Origin: Microgenomates group bacterium
GTDB taxonomy: Bacteria; Patescibacteriota; Microgenomatia; UBA1406; GWC2-37-13
Reading direction: 5' to 3'
Length of the DNA stretch: 64,000 bases
Assembly: GCA_029906985.1 (NCBI GenBank)
Contig: JARYMT010000003.1
Span: forward strand, 16,058-80,057
The position numbers and the translations under genes were made by a program. Below are positions 8,735 through 16,919 of this stretch, piece by piece. The first letter of the stretch is position 1. Every line of letters begins with the position of its first letter. The notes beneath the pieces are model-generated. The model saw nothing but the letters and a program-made list of their open reading frames with translations, had not been told where the DNA came from and searched no databases.

Positions 8735-10135
8735 AAAAAACACGCTAACCGGCAAATAATTTTTAGGATTTTGGTAGCTGTCTTTTTTTTAATCTTAATT
8801 TTATCTTTTCTTTATTTTTTTATTCAAAAAAATCATCAATCTTTATCAAACAAATTTTATCCCAATATATATATCGACAACATTAATTTTAGTAAAAAAA
8901 ACCTTAACGATGCCAAAGATTTTTTTCAAGAAAAAGACAAAAAACTTCAACAAGTGAAAATTAATATTCTTTATCACAATAAACCAATCGCCACCCTTTC
9001 CGCTCAAAAAATAAATTTAAGGACCGATGGTAGTTTTATTATAACTAAAGCTTATCAAGTTGGTCGATCGCCAAAATTAATAGAACGTTTTTACCAGCAA
9101 TTGACTTGCCTTTTAAATTTAAAAAAATACTATTTTAATTCAGAAATTTATTTTGATCAGCCGGTAATCAATGAAATTGTTTCACAAATTAAAGAAGATT
9201 ATGAAAAACCAGCAAAAAATGCTCTTTTTAAATTTGAAAACAACCGAGTAATCAGTTTTCGACCGGAAGAAAAAGGTCTAAAAATCCTTGATCAAGATTT
9301 AATAAATCAAATCACTCAAGTTATCAAAGAATTGAAAAATCAACCAACTTCAAAAAATGTCACTCTTTATGATCGGGTAATTGAACCAGAAATTACTTTA
9401 TCTAAAGCTAATCAATTTGGTATTGAGGAATTGATCGCCGAAGGAAAATCAAATTTCACTCATTCAATTCCTGAAAGAATCCATAACATCATTTTGGCCT
9501 CGTCTAAATTTCATGGTGTTTTGATACCCAAAAATAAAATTTTTTCTTTTAATGAAACTGTCGGCGATATTTCTTCCCTTTCTGGCTATAAACCAGCTTA
9601 TATTATTAAACAAGGAAAAACTGTCTTAGGCGATGGCGGTGGAGTCTGTCAAGTATCAACCACTTTTTTTCGGGCGGCTCTTAATGCTGGCCTACCAATC
9701 ATTGAAAGACATGCCCACGCTTATCGAGTTTCCTACTACGAAAACGACTCTCAACCAGGTTTTGACGCCACTGTGTTTGCACCGACCGCCGATGTAAAAA
9801 TAATTAATGATACACCAGCCTACATTTTAATCCAAACAGAAGTCGATAAGGAAAATAATTTACTCTTTTTCCGTTTTTACGGCAAAAGGGATAATCGTCA
9901 AGTAATGATTTCTAAAGCGTCAATTTACGATGTTCAACCGCCGCCTCCACCTTTATATCAAGAAGACCCGACTTTGAAAAAAGGCATTGTTAAACAAATA
10001 GATTTTCCCGCCTGGGGGGCCAAAACCAATTTTACTTACCAAGTTATAAAAAGTGATGGTCAAACTTTGGTAAAAAACTTTTTTTCCAATTATCGACCTT
10101 GGCAAGCGGTATTTTTGGTTGGAACAGGAGAATAA
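8726..10135 (+). CDS. VanW family protein
   Basis: One N-terminal membrane helix (about residues 13-33) anchors an extracellular protein. The middle resembles the putative peptidoglycan-binding domain found before VanW. The VanW domain (about 255-400) shows FSFNETVGDISSLSGYK, GDGGGVCQVSTTFFRAAL and RHAHAYRVSYY. VanW is linked to vancomycin clusters and cell-wall proteins, but its biochemistry is unknown. The start is the ATG giving MISKKHANR; an upstream ATG in the same frame would lie inside the divergent gene. A TATCAT box ends 10 bases before this ATG. Confidence 0.88.
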   Translation: MISKKHANRQIIFRILVAVFFLILILSFLYFFIQKNHQSLSNKFYPNIYIDNINFSKKNLNDAKDFFQEKDKKLQQVKINILYHNKPIATLSAQKINLRTDGSFIITKAYQVGRSPKLIERFYQQLTCLLNLKKYYFNSEIYFDQPVINEIVSQIKEDYEKPAKNALFKFENNRVISFRPEEKGLKILDQDLINQITQVIKELKNQPTSKNVTLYDRVIEPEITLSKANQFGIEELIAEGKSNFTHSIPERIHNIILASSKFHGVLIPKNKIFSFNETVGDISSLSGYKPAYIIKQGKTVLGDGGGVCQVSTTFFRAALNAGLPIIERHAHAYRVSYYENDSQPGFDATVFAPTADVKIINDTPAYILIQTEVDKENNLLFFRFYGKRDNRQVMISKASIYDVQPPPPPLYQEDPTLKKGIVKQIDFPAWGAKTNFTYQVIKSDGQTLVKNFFSNYRPWQAVFLVGTGE

Positions 10136-10213
10136 ATTTTTTATTGTTTGTTATTTAAGAATCTAGGTGACTACAAAATCATTAGTGTTTGTTAAAAACC
10201 AGAAAATAATAGT

Positions 10214-10807
10214 TTATCGAAATAATCTGGCTCGACCTAACCGATAAGAAAGATTTTTTAGCCGGCGTTCGCCAATAATTTTTGCCGGCACACCACCAAC
10301 GATCGCAAATGGAGGAACATCTTTGTTAACAACAGCGCCAGCAGCCACAATCGCCCCTTTTCCGATCGTCACGCCGGGAAGAATAATTGCCCGTGGTCCA
10401 ATAAAAACATAATCTTCAATTATGACTTTAGCGGTTGTTGGTTTAAAAAACGGATCATTTATATCATGTTCAGAATTATAAATCATGACTTCGGAAGCTA
10501 AGGCAACATGATTACCAATTATCAGCTTGTCTCGACCATCTAAGACCGCTTTTTCACCAATAATCGAATCATCGCCAATTAAAATGTCTTTTGGATCATA
10601 GAATCGAGCTCCCATATGAATAGTTGAGCCCTTTCCAATCTTAATACCTGCCAACCGATAAAAAAAACGGCGCAAAGAATGTGATGGAAAACAACCAATT
10701 AAGTGAAGTAAAAAAACTTCAAATTCCTGAAAGATATTTTTAATTCTTTCTATAACTTTGATTACCACCTCACTTAATGACAAAATTTTTCCTGTCCGAT
10801 CTCTCAT
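10214..10807 (-). CDS. Hexapeptide-repeat (left-handed beta-helix) O-acetyltransferase
   Basis: Hexapeptide repeats run through residues 50-185, including [27 protein letters not shown] and the family C-terminal [17 protein letters not shown]. The internal [10 protein letters not shown] resembles the catalytic-His loop of galactoside/maltose/colanic acid acetyltransferases. It probably acetylates a surface sugar with acetyl-CoA. About 45 N-terminal residues precede the repeats. It is transcribed divergently from the FAD enzyme gene and has its own extended -10 box. Confidence 0.85.
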   Translation of the reverse strand: MRDRTGKILSLSEVVIKVIERIKNIFQEFEVFLLHLIGCFPSHSLRRFFYRLAGIKIGKGSTIHMGARFYDPKDILIGDDSIIGEKAVLDGRDKLIIGNHVALASEVMIYNSEHDINDPFFKPTTAKVIIEDYVFIGPRAIILPGVTIGKGAIVAAGAVVNKDVPPFAIVGGVPAKIIGERRLKNLSYRLGRARLFR

Positions 10808-10815
10808 ATACGAAG

Positions 10816-10824
10816 ATTATAACA
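10816..10824 (-). promoter_or_regulatory. Extended -10 promoter of the acetyltransferase gene
   Basis: TGTTATAAT on the minus strand ends 8 bases before the ATG, predicting a leaderless or near-leaderless transcript. Confidence 0.6.
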
Positions 10825-10864
10825 AAAAAATCATTATTAATTTATGGTAAATTTTTATTTAGAT

Positions 10865-10873
10865 TGTTATAAT
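10865..10873 (+). promoter_or_regulatory. Extended -10 promoter of the FAD oxidoreductase gene
   Basis: TGTTATAAT ends 8 bases before the ATG. It is the same nonamer as in the divergent promoter of the neighbouring acetyltransferase gene. Confidence 0.6.
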
Positions 10874-10881
10874 AATCTATT

Positions 10882-12210
10882 ATGATTGAGGGCCAACCGA
10901 TTCCCGAAAGGGTTTTACCTTCTTCAACCGAAGTAGTCATTGTCGGGGCTGGTTTATCTGGTTTGTTTTTAGCTTGTTGTTTGGCCGATTGTGGGATTAA
11001 TTTTGTGATTATTGACTCAAAAATAGAACCCGATTTTAAAAATGCGTATTATTTGTTATCTTTGCCAATCGCTAAATCTTGGGGAATAAATTGGCCGTCG
11101 GGGTCTCAAAATACAATCACCGGCGCCACTATTTTTGATCCAACAGGCAATCCAATTCAGGTGGTTCCACCTAATCCAGAAGTTGAAGGTTTTTCCCCCG
11201 TCTCCCAATTAGTATTGGAAAAATTTTTGAAAACAAAATTAATAAGAAGTAAACAACAACCACCTTATTATCAAACTTGTTTTCGCGGCGCAAAAGAAAC
11301 TGACAAGGGAATAGTTGTTAACACAAGCCTAGGTTTGATTAATGCCGAATTAGTGATCGATGCGACTGGTTGGCCAGGCGTAGTCTTTCATTCTCAATAT
11401 CCGCCTGAAGATTTTTTAATGACCGGTTTATGGGGAAGCAATTATCAAACTCCAAACATTGACCCAAGAATTCTTTATTTCATTTTTGGCCTACCTGAAA
11501 CCAACACTAATTGGGCAATGCCTATTGGAGAAAACAAATCTCAAATATTGGCCGGTCAATATGGCCCAATATCATCGATTGAGCAATGGTGGGGAAAAAA
11601 TGCCGAGCAAGCACTTCAAACAATTATTGGAATTTATAAACTAGCCGGATTTAAAATTGAAGCGATCAATGAACAAACACCAAGAAGGATGGGCTTTCGC
11701 CAACAACCAGCTGCCAGAAGATATTTTCGGGGAAGAATCATTCCTTTTGGAGAAGCCGCCGGGCTTAATAATCCTCTTCATGGTCAGTTAATTGACGGGT
11801 TGCCTTATTATGGCAAAAAACTGGCGGAAATTATCAAGGAGGCTAAAGAATCCAATCGATGGGATTCGGTGGGAGAAAAATTTTTCCAGTTTTTTATCCA
11901 GTTTCCGCCTTTTATTTATTTTTTACATATGGTTTTAAGACAAAATCAAGTTAGATCGTCGGAACAAGGTCAAGCAAAACCATCAACCATAATTAAATTA
12001 GCTTCTCAAAACTTTGGAGACCAAGTAATTGGGTTGCTACAAGCCAATGGGTTTTCTCCGGATCAAATTAGGATTTTAATAACCCACCATCCGTTTGAAA
12101 TAATTAGTTGGTTTTTCCAATCGGTGCCTTCTTTTATTTTTGTCGCTGCCAGATGCCCTTTTCTTTTGTTACAACTGATTGATGGTTTAAGAAGATCTTA
12201 TCGTAGATAA
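10882..12210 (+). CDS. FAD-dependent oxidoreductase, lycopene cyclase / geranylgeranyl reductase-like
   Basis: The N-terminal dinucleotide-binding motif is VVIVGAGLSGLFLACCLADCG followed by an acidic strand end (VIIDSK). IDATGWPG (about residue 160) is the GD/DATG motif of the flavin monooxygenase superfamily, and PFGEAAGLNNPLHGQLIDG (about 290) is the second FAD-contact motif. The layout fits lycopene cyclases or geranylgeranyl reductases, and the C-terminal 40 residues are hydrophobic. The substrate is unknown; no isoprenoid gene is nearby. The gene stands alone, convergent with the helicase gene. Confidence 0.75.
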   Translation: MIEGQPIPERVLPSSTEVVIVGAGLSGLFLACCLADCGINFVIIDSKIEPDFKNAYYLLSLPIAKSWGINWPSGSQNTITGATIFDPTGNPIQVVPPNPEVEGFSPVSQLVLEKFLKTKLIRSKQQPPYYQTCFRGAKETDKGIVVNTSLGLINAELVIDATGWPGVVFHSQYPPEDFLMTGLWGSNYQTPNIDPRILYFIFGLPETNTNWAMPIGENKSQILAGQYGPISSIEQWWGKNAEQALQTIIGIYKLAGFKIEAINEQTPRRMGFRQQPAARRYFRGRIIPFGEAAGLNNPLHGQLIDGLPYYGKKLAEIIKEAKESNRWDSVGEKFFQFFIQFPPFIYFLHMVLRQNQVRSSEQGQAKPSTIIKLASQNFGDQVIGLLQANGFSPDQIRILITHHPFEIISWFFQSVPSFIFVAARCPFLLLQLIDGLRRSYRR

Positions 12211-12216
12211 TAGGTC

Positions 12217-14028
12217 TTATTGTCCGGCAAAAGGATTCTCTTCGGTTAAAAATCTTGACTTTACTGCCACTCCACGGTAACCAAAAATAAACCGACGGCG
12301 TGCCCAAGTAATATAAAGTTTATCTTTAGCTCGAGTAATCCCAACATAAAAAAGCCGACGTTCTTCTTCAAGCTGATAAAAATCCTCTATCGACCGGCCG
12401 TGAGGTAAAAGCCCCTCTTCCACCCCAACAATAAAAACGACAGGAAATTCCAGGCCTTTTGCCTGATGTAAAGTCATTAGTTTGACTCTTTCCTCATTTT
12501 TTTGCTTTGAAGGATTTTTTTGTTGTTTTAATTTTTTTTCATCCTCAAAGTATTCTGATTCAACTAAGGCCACCTGTTGAAGGAAATCATTAATGTTTGG
12601 ATAATTGATCGCCACTGATTTTAGTTCTTTGATATTCTCTAAACGACTATAATCTTCGTCGTTATCCGGATGATAAAGTTTTAAATAATCTGTTTTTTCA
12701 AAAATCATTTCCATTAATTTAAGGCTTGTAAATTGATCAAGCTGGTTTTTAATTTGATTAGTTAAACTGATAAATTTTTGCCATCGCTTTTTGCCCAATT
12801 TTAGTAGTCTCTCTTTGGCGACGGTATCCAGCGGATTAACCAAAAGACGTAAGTATGATAGAATGTCTTTGATCTCTTTTCTTTCATAGAATCTTGTTCC
12901 ACCGATTAAAATATAAGGTAAGGCAAAATGCAAAAAGGCTTCTTCAATCGCTCTTGATTGGGCGTTGGTACGATATAATACGGCAACTTCCGAAAGGGAG
13001 AATTTATTTTTTAGTCTTTCTATCTCATTGGCAACAAAAATCGCCTCTTCTTCTTCATTAGCCGCTTCGTAAAAATTGATTGCTTCTCCTTTTCCTTTAT
13101 TAGTGAATAAATTTAAAATTGGATGGGTTTGGTTTTTTGAAATTACCTGATAGGCAAAATTCAATATCGATTGGGTGGATCGATAATTTTGTTCTAAATA
13201 AAATATTTTTGTTTGGGGAAAATCTTTCTGAAACCGTTCTAAATTTTTGATTTCTGCCCCCCGCCAAGAATAAATACTCTGGGAAAAATCACCAACTACA
13301 GTAATTTGGCGATTTTTCTTACCTAAGAGCCAGGTTAGCCGATATTGAACAAAATTGGTATCTTGAAATTCATCAACCAATATATATTGGTAAAGATTTT
13401 GATATTTTTCCAAAATCGGTTTATTTTTTTCAAATATTTGGACAACAAAAACTAATAAATCGTCAAAATCAACGGCTTTATTTTTTTTTAGCTCTTTTTG
13501 ATAATGATAATATATGTCGGCCACTTTGGCTGCTTTAAAATCGGAAAAACTTTCTAAGTATTTTTCCGGCATAATTAATTGATTTTTGGCGGCGGAAATC
13601 CGATTGAGATAGTAATTTGGCCGATAATCATTAATTTTTTTACGCTCAATAATTTTTTTTATTAATTTAAGCTGATCTTCCTCATCATAAATAATAAAAT
13701 TTTTTGTTAATCCGATAATTCTTCCTTCCTGACGAAGAATCCGGGCGGCTAAAGAATGGAAAGTGCCAATAAAACCTAATTGGTTATTGCTTTTTGACGG
13801 CTCTCGGCCAATTCTTTCTTTCATTTCATTAGCCGCCTTATTGGTAAAGGTAATCATTATAATTGATGAAGGATCTACTTTATAATTTTGAATTAAATTG
13901 ATTACTTTAAAGACTAGAACCCTAGTTTTGCCTGAACCAGCCCCGGCTAAAATAATTGATGGACCAGAGTTGTATGATACCGCCTTCTGCTGTTGGGGAT
14001 TTAAATGTTTGAAGAATTCTTGTTGCAT
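12217..14028 (-). CDS. UvrD/PcrA-type DNA helicase
   Basis: A superfamily 1A 3'-5' helicase for repair and replication. In order: Q motif NPQQQKAV, Walker A AGAGSGKT, TFTNKAANEMKER (Ia), VDEFQDTN (II), VVGDFSQSIYSWRGA (III), NYRST (IV), TLHQAKGLEFPVVFIVG (V) and ERRLFYVGITRAKDKL (VI). At 603 residues it is 100 or more shorter than PcrA or UvrD, mainly at the C-terminus, where the RNA polymerase-contacting tail is absent. A TATAAT box lies 8 bases before the ATG on the minus strand. Confidence 0.93.
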   Translation of the reverse strand: MQQEFFKHLNPQQQKAVSYNSGPSIILAGAGSGKTRVLVFKVINLIQNYKVDPSSIIMITFTNKAANEMKERIGREPSKSNNQLGFIGTFHSLAARILRQEGRIIGLTKNFIIYDEEDQLKLIKKIIERKKINDYRPNYYLNRISAAKNQLIMPEKYLESFSDFKAAKVADIYYHYQKELKKNKAVDFDDLLVFVVQIFEKNKPILEKYQNLYQYILVDEFQDTNFVQYRLTWLLGKKNRQITVVGDFSQSIYSWRGAEIKNLERFQKDFPQTKIFYLEQNYRSTQSILNFAYQVISKNQTHPILNLFTNKGKGEAINFYEAANEEEEAIFVANEIERLKNKFSLSEVAVLYRTNAQSRAIEEAFLHFALPYILIGGTRFYERKEIKDILSYLRLLVNPLDTVAKERLLKLGKKRWQKFISLTNQIKNQLDQFTSLKLMEMIFEKTDYLKLYHPDNDEDYSRLENIKELKSVAINYPNINDFLQQVALVESEYFEDEKKLKQQKNPSKQKNEERVKLMTLHQAKGLEFPVVFIVGVEEGLLPHGRSIEDFYQLEEERRLFYVGITRAKDKLYITWARRRFIFGYRGVAVKSRFLTEENPFAGQ

Positions 14029-14063
14029 AAATTATAATTATATAGTTAATTCAAAAAAAAAAT

Positions 14064-14711
14064 ATGAAATATTTAATTGCCAACTGGAAAGCTAATAAAA
14101 ATTTAACCGAGACTAATCATTGGCTTGATGAATTTTGTCAAAATAAATTAACTCAAATAAAAAATCAAGTGATTATTTGCCCGCCATTTCCTTTGATTGT
14201 CCCGGTATATGAGAAATTAAAATACTTTCCAAATTTTAGTTTAGGCGCCCAAGATATTTCTTCTTTTGATATCGGTAGTTATACCGGTGAAGTCTGTGGT
14301 AAAAATCTTGAGGAAATAATCAAATATGTCATCATCGGCCATAGTGAACGAAGAAAATATTTTCAAGAGACAGAAACGGTATTAATGAAAAAAACTGCCT
14401 TGGCTTTAAAATATCATTTTCAGCCTTTGTATTGTATCCGGAATGAAAAAGATGCTATCTCTGAAAAGGTCAATTTTGTTGTCTACGAACCAACTTGGGC
14501 TATTGGCACAGGAAAAAATGAGAGTCTGGACCAGGTGCTTTTATTAAGAAAAAGGTTGAATCTTAAACCGGGAATTAAATTTCTCTACGGAGGCAGTGTA
14601 AATGAAGATAATGCTTCTTTATATCTTAAATCTGATAAAATTGATGGATTGTTAATTGGAGGGACTTCTCTTAATCCTAAAAGTTTTTGGGAAATAATTA
14701 AACAAGCTTAA
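14064..14711 (+). CDS. tpiA: Triosephosphate isomerase, shortened
   Basis: Interconverts dihydroxyacetone phosphate and glyceraldehyde 3-phosphate in glycolysis. Active-site residues are present: Asn7 and Lys9 in ANWKANK, His93 in IGHSERR, Glu142 in YEPTWAIGTGK and the phosphate loop YGGSVN. Only 49 residues separate the catalytic His and Glu instead of about 70, so one helix-loop segment of the barrel is trimmed. Total length is 215 against about 250. A TATAAT box lies 25 bases upstream. It is followed after 16 bases by the LCP gene. Confidence 0.94.
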   Translation: MKYLIANWKANKNLTETNHWLDEFCQNKLTQIKNQVIICPPFPLIVPVYEKLKYFPNFSLGAQDISSFDIGSYTGEVCGKNLEEIIKYVIIGHSERRKYFQETETVLMKKTALALKYHFQPLYCIRNEKDAISEKVNFVVYEPTWAIGTGKNESLDQVLLLRKRLNLKPGIKFLYGGSVNEDNASLYLKSDKIDGLLIGGTSLNPKSFWEIIKQA

Positions 14712-14727
14712 TTAAGGCAATTTGATT

Positions 14728-15771
14728 ATGTTAAAAATAACAAAAAAGTCATTAATTATCTTTATTTTTTTTATTTTTATTGGGTTCATCCTTGTCCTTT
14801 CGCCATGGTATTATTTGATTACCAAGACTTTTAGGGTCTCTCTCCTGAAAACATTGTTTTCCTGGAATGGGCTTAAAAAAAACAATAACCAAATTAATTT
14901 TCTTATTTTAGGTATACCTGGTGGTAATCACGACGGCCCCAACCTTTCTGATTCAATTCTTTTTGCTAATTATAATTTAAGCAATAATAAAATTACTTTT
15001 ATTAGTATTCCTCGGGATATTTGGAGTCCAACCCTTAGGGATAAAATTAATTCTGCTTATGCCTATGGAGAATATAAAAAAAAGGGCGGTGGTTTTGATT
15101 TGGCTAAAGCGGAGATCGAAGCAGTTGTCGGTCAACCCATTCATTATACCTTGGTAATTGATTTTGAAGAATTTAAAAAATTAATTAATTTTTTAGGAGG
15201 AATCGATGTTTGGGTAACGAACGGTTTTGTCGACCCAAAATTTCCAATTCCAGGAAAAGAAAAAGATCCTTGTAATGGTGATCCCGAATATAAATGTCGA
15301 TATGAAACAGTAAGATTTAATAAAGGCTTAAATCATATGGATGGAGAAACTGCTTTAAAATTTGTCCGTTCTCGAAATGCTCAAGGAGAAGAAGGCAATG
15401 ATTTTGCCCGCGGCAAACGCCAGCTTCAAGTGATCGAAGCAATTAAAAATAAAATTTATGAAATCATTAAAACTTTTGATATTAAAAAAATTACCAATTT
15501 ATATAAAAATGTGGATCAATCTATTAAAAAAGATATTAATAATCAACAATTGGCAATTCTTGGCAAAAATATCTTTTTAAAAGGCAAAATTTCTATCGCT
15601 AACGTATCTTTACCAGAAGATTTGTTTATAATACCATTATATTCGTCGGAATACGATTTTAAATATGTATTAATTCCTAAAAATAACGATTTTTCAAAGA
15701 TTCACCAAGTCGTTGACTGTTTTATAAACACAGAAGAAAATAATGCCTGCCTTAATATAAAAATGAAATAA
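14728..15771 (+). CDS. LytR-CpsA-Psr (LCP) family glycopolymer transferase
   Basis: LCP enzymes move glycopolymers from a lipid carrier onto peptidoglycan outside the membrane. A membrane helix (about residues 10-30) is followed by the LCP domain: LSDSILFANYNL, ITFISIPRDIW with DKINSAYAYG, FLGGIDV, LNHMDGETALKFVRSR and DFARGKRQLQ. The Arg/Asp residues that hold the pyrophosphate are visible. I start at the ATG beginning MLKITKK; AAGG lies about 11 bases upstream, a weak Shine-Dalgarno. It overlaps the convergent LPESG gene by 20 bp. Confidence 0.92.
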   Translation: MLKITKKSLIIFIFFIFIGFILVLSPWYYLITKTFRVSLLKTLFSWNGLKKNNNQINFLILGIPGGNHDGPNLSDSILFANYNLSNNKITFISIPRDIWSPTLRDKINSAYAYGEYKKKGGGFDLAKAEIEAVVGQPIHYTLVIDFEEFKKLINFLGGIDVWVTNGFVDPKFPIPGKEKDPCNGDPEYKCRYETVRFNKGLNHMDGETALKFVRSRNAQGEEGNDFARGKRQLQVIEAIKNKIYEIIKTFDIKKITNLYKNVDQSIKKDINNQQLAILGKNIFLKGKISIANVSLPEDLFIIPLYSSEYDFKYVLIPKNNDFSKIHQVVDCFINTEENNACLNIKMK

Positions 15772-16213
15772 ATATAATTAAGGTAGCGGCGGCAAAAATC
15801 GCTAGTGATGATTGAATCCAGCCCGATTCTGGCAATGACGTTATCCCTGTTGGTGAAGGAGAAGCATTTTTTTCATCAATATTATCATTATAGGCTAAAA
15901 TAATTTCCGTGGGTGAAATTGGTAAAGAAGGATTGGGCGTTAAACTTATTTTGGTAGTTGGAGAAGCAACGATAATTTCAGTTGGGGTCGGTGTTGGTAA
16001 ATTAGCTGTCGATTCCAAACCTTGTTCGCTACCCTGTCCGGTATTAATATCTAAATAGCGCGTATAAGTCTGGGATTGGGCTTTAATTTTTTTGACGGTC
16101 ATCGCTGCCCTAGGCGAAGGTGATTCTTTAAGAAGAGAAGAAACATAAATAATGGCAAAAACCATAAAAATAGTAATCAGGATTAAACCAAAGTATATTA
16201 AGTTTTTTTTCAT
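15752..16213 (-). CDS. Predicted sortase-anchored surface protein (LPESG)
   Basis: A 153-residue secreted protein. It has an N-terminal membrane segment (about residues 5-27), a Thr/Pro-rich stalk (NLPTPTPTEIIVASPTTK), then LPESG followed by a hydrophobic segment ending ISFLY. LPESG is a close variant of the LPxTG sortase signal, but the usual positively charged tail after the hydrophobic stretch is missing. It is last in an operon and starts 1 base after the upstream stop. The start MKKNLIYFG fits this spacing. It has no recognised domain. Confidence 0.72.
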   Translation of the reverse strand: MKKNLIYFGLILITIFMVFAIIYVSSLLKESPSPRAAMTVKKIKAQSQTYTRYLDINTGQGSEQGLESTANLPTPTPTEIIVASPTTKISLTPNPSLPISPTEIILAYNDNIDEKNASPSPTGITSLPESGWIQSSLAIFAAATLIIFISFLY

Positions 16214-16214
16214 A

Positions 16215-16919
16215 TTAATCTCCCAACCAACCATCTTTAACTGAATGTAGTTGGGCCTCTATTTTAAATTTAGCGGTTCCTGTCGCTAGTTGGTAATCTT
16301 TATAAAAAACTTTGTAATCTTTATTAAAAAGGGTGGTTATATTATCGGCTGACCATTTTTCTTGATTAACTCTTATCCGGGCTCGATCAATATCTAAACC
16401 GTTGATTGTTTCTAGCCCTATGATTATTCTATCACCAAATTTAAGACGATTGATATCTTCAGAAGATTTTAACTCTTGCCAATCCTGATTAAAAATCCTT
16501 ATTCCATTAGAAGACACAAATTGGATTTCCGTCTGTTTTTTTTCAGGTGCGACTTGGGGTTGGACTTCCTGTAGATTGGCAATACCAAAAAAAGAAAGCC
16601 AACCAAAAAAAACTACTAAAACTAAAGCAATAACAATCGGTAAAAAATTAGGTGATTTTTTTTCTTCTTTAGTTTGGGTAATAATTTGGGTAGCGGTATT
16701 AATGTTGCTAAAAGCAGTTTCATTAAAGTTGGGTACATTGGGTTTAGATTTTTTTTTCAAATCTTTTTTAAACAAAATTATTTCATAAATTAAAAAAATT
16801 AAAGTAATGAAAAAGGCTAGTAGACTTAATTTATTAATCGAAAACAAAAGATTAATTAAGTTTTTAAAAAATCCCGATGACATATCCATATAAATCATTT
16901 TAGCTAAAAAACAAATCAA
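16215..16919 (-). CDS. Two-TM membrane protein with extracytoplasmic C-terminal domain
   Basis: No family recognised. One membrane segment lies near residues 30-50 and a second near 92-115 (NFLPIVIALVLVVFFGWLSFF). The C-terminal 110 residues are predicted to be outside, with a strand-rich pattern reminiscent of a small sugar- or protein-binding module. The ATG overlaps the stop of the FN3 protein (ATGA), so the two are translationally coupled. Position between two predicted sortase substrates suggests a surface or secretion role. Confidence 0.7.
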   Translation of the reverse strand: MICFLAKMIYMDMSSGFFKNLINLLFSINKLSLLAFFITLIFLIYEIILFKKDLKKKSKPNVPNFNETAFSNINTATQIITQTKEEKKSPNFLPIVIALVLVVFFGWLSFFGIANLQEVQPQVAPEKKQTEIQFVSSNGIRIFNQDWQELKSSEDINRLKFGDRIIIGLETINGLDIDRARIRVNQEKWSADNITTLFNKDYKVFYKDYQLATGTAKFKIEAQLHSVKDGWLGD

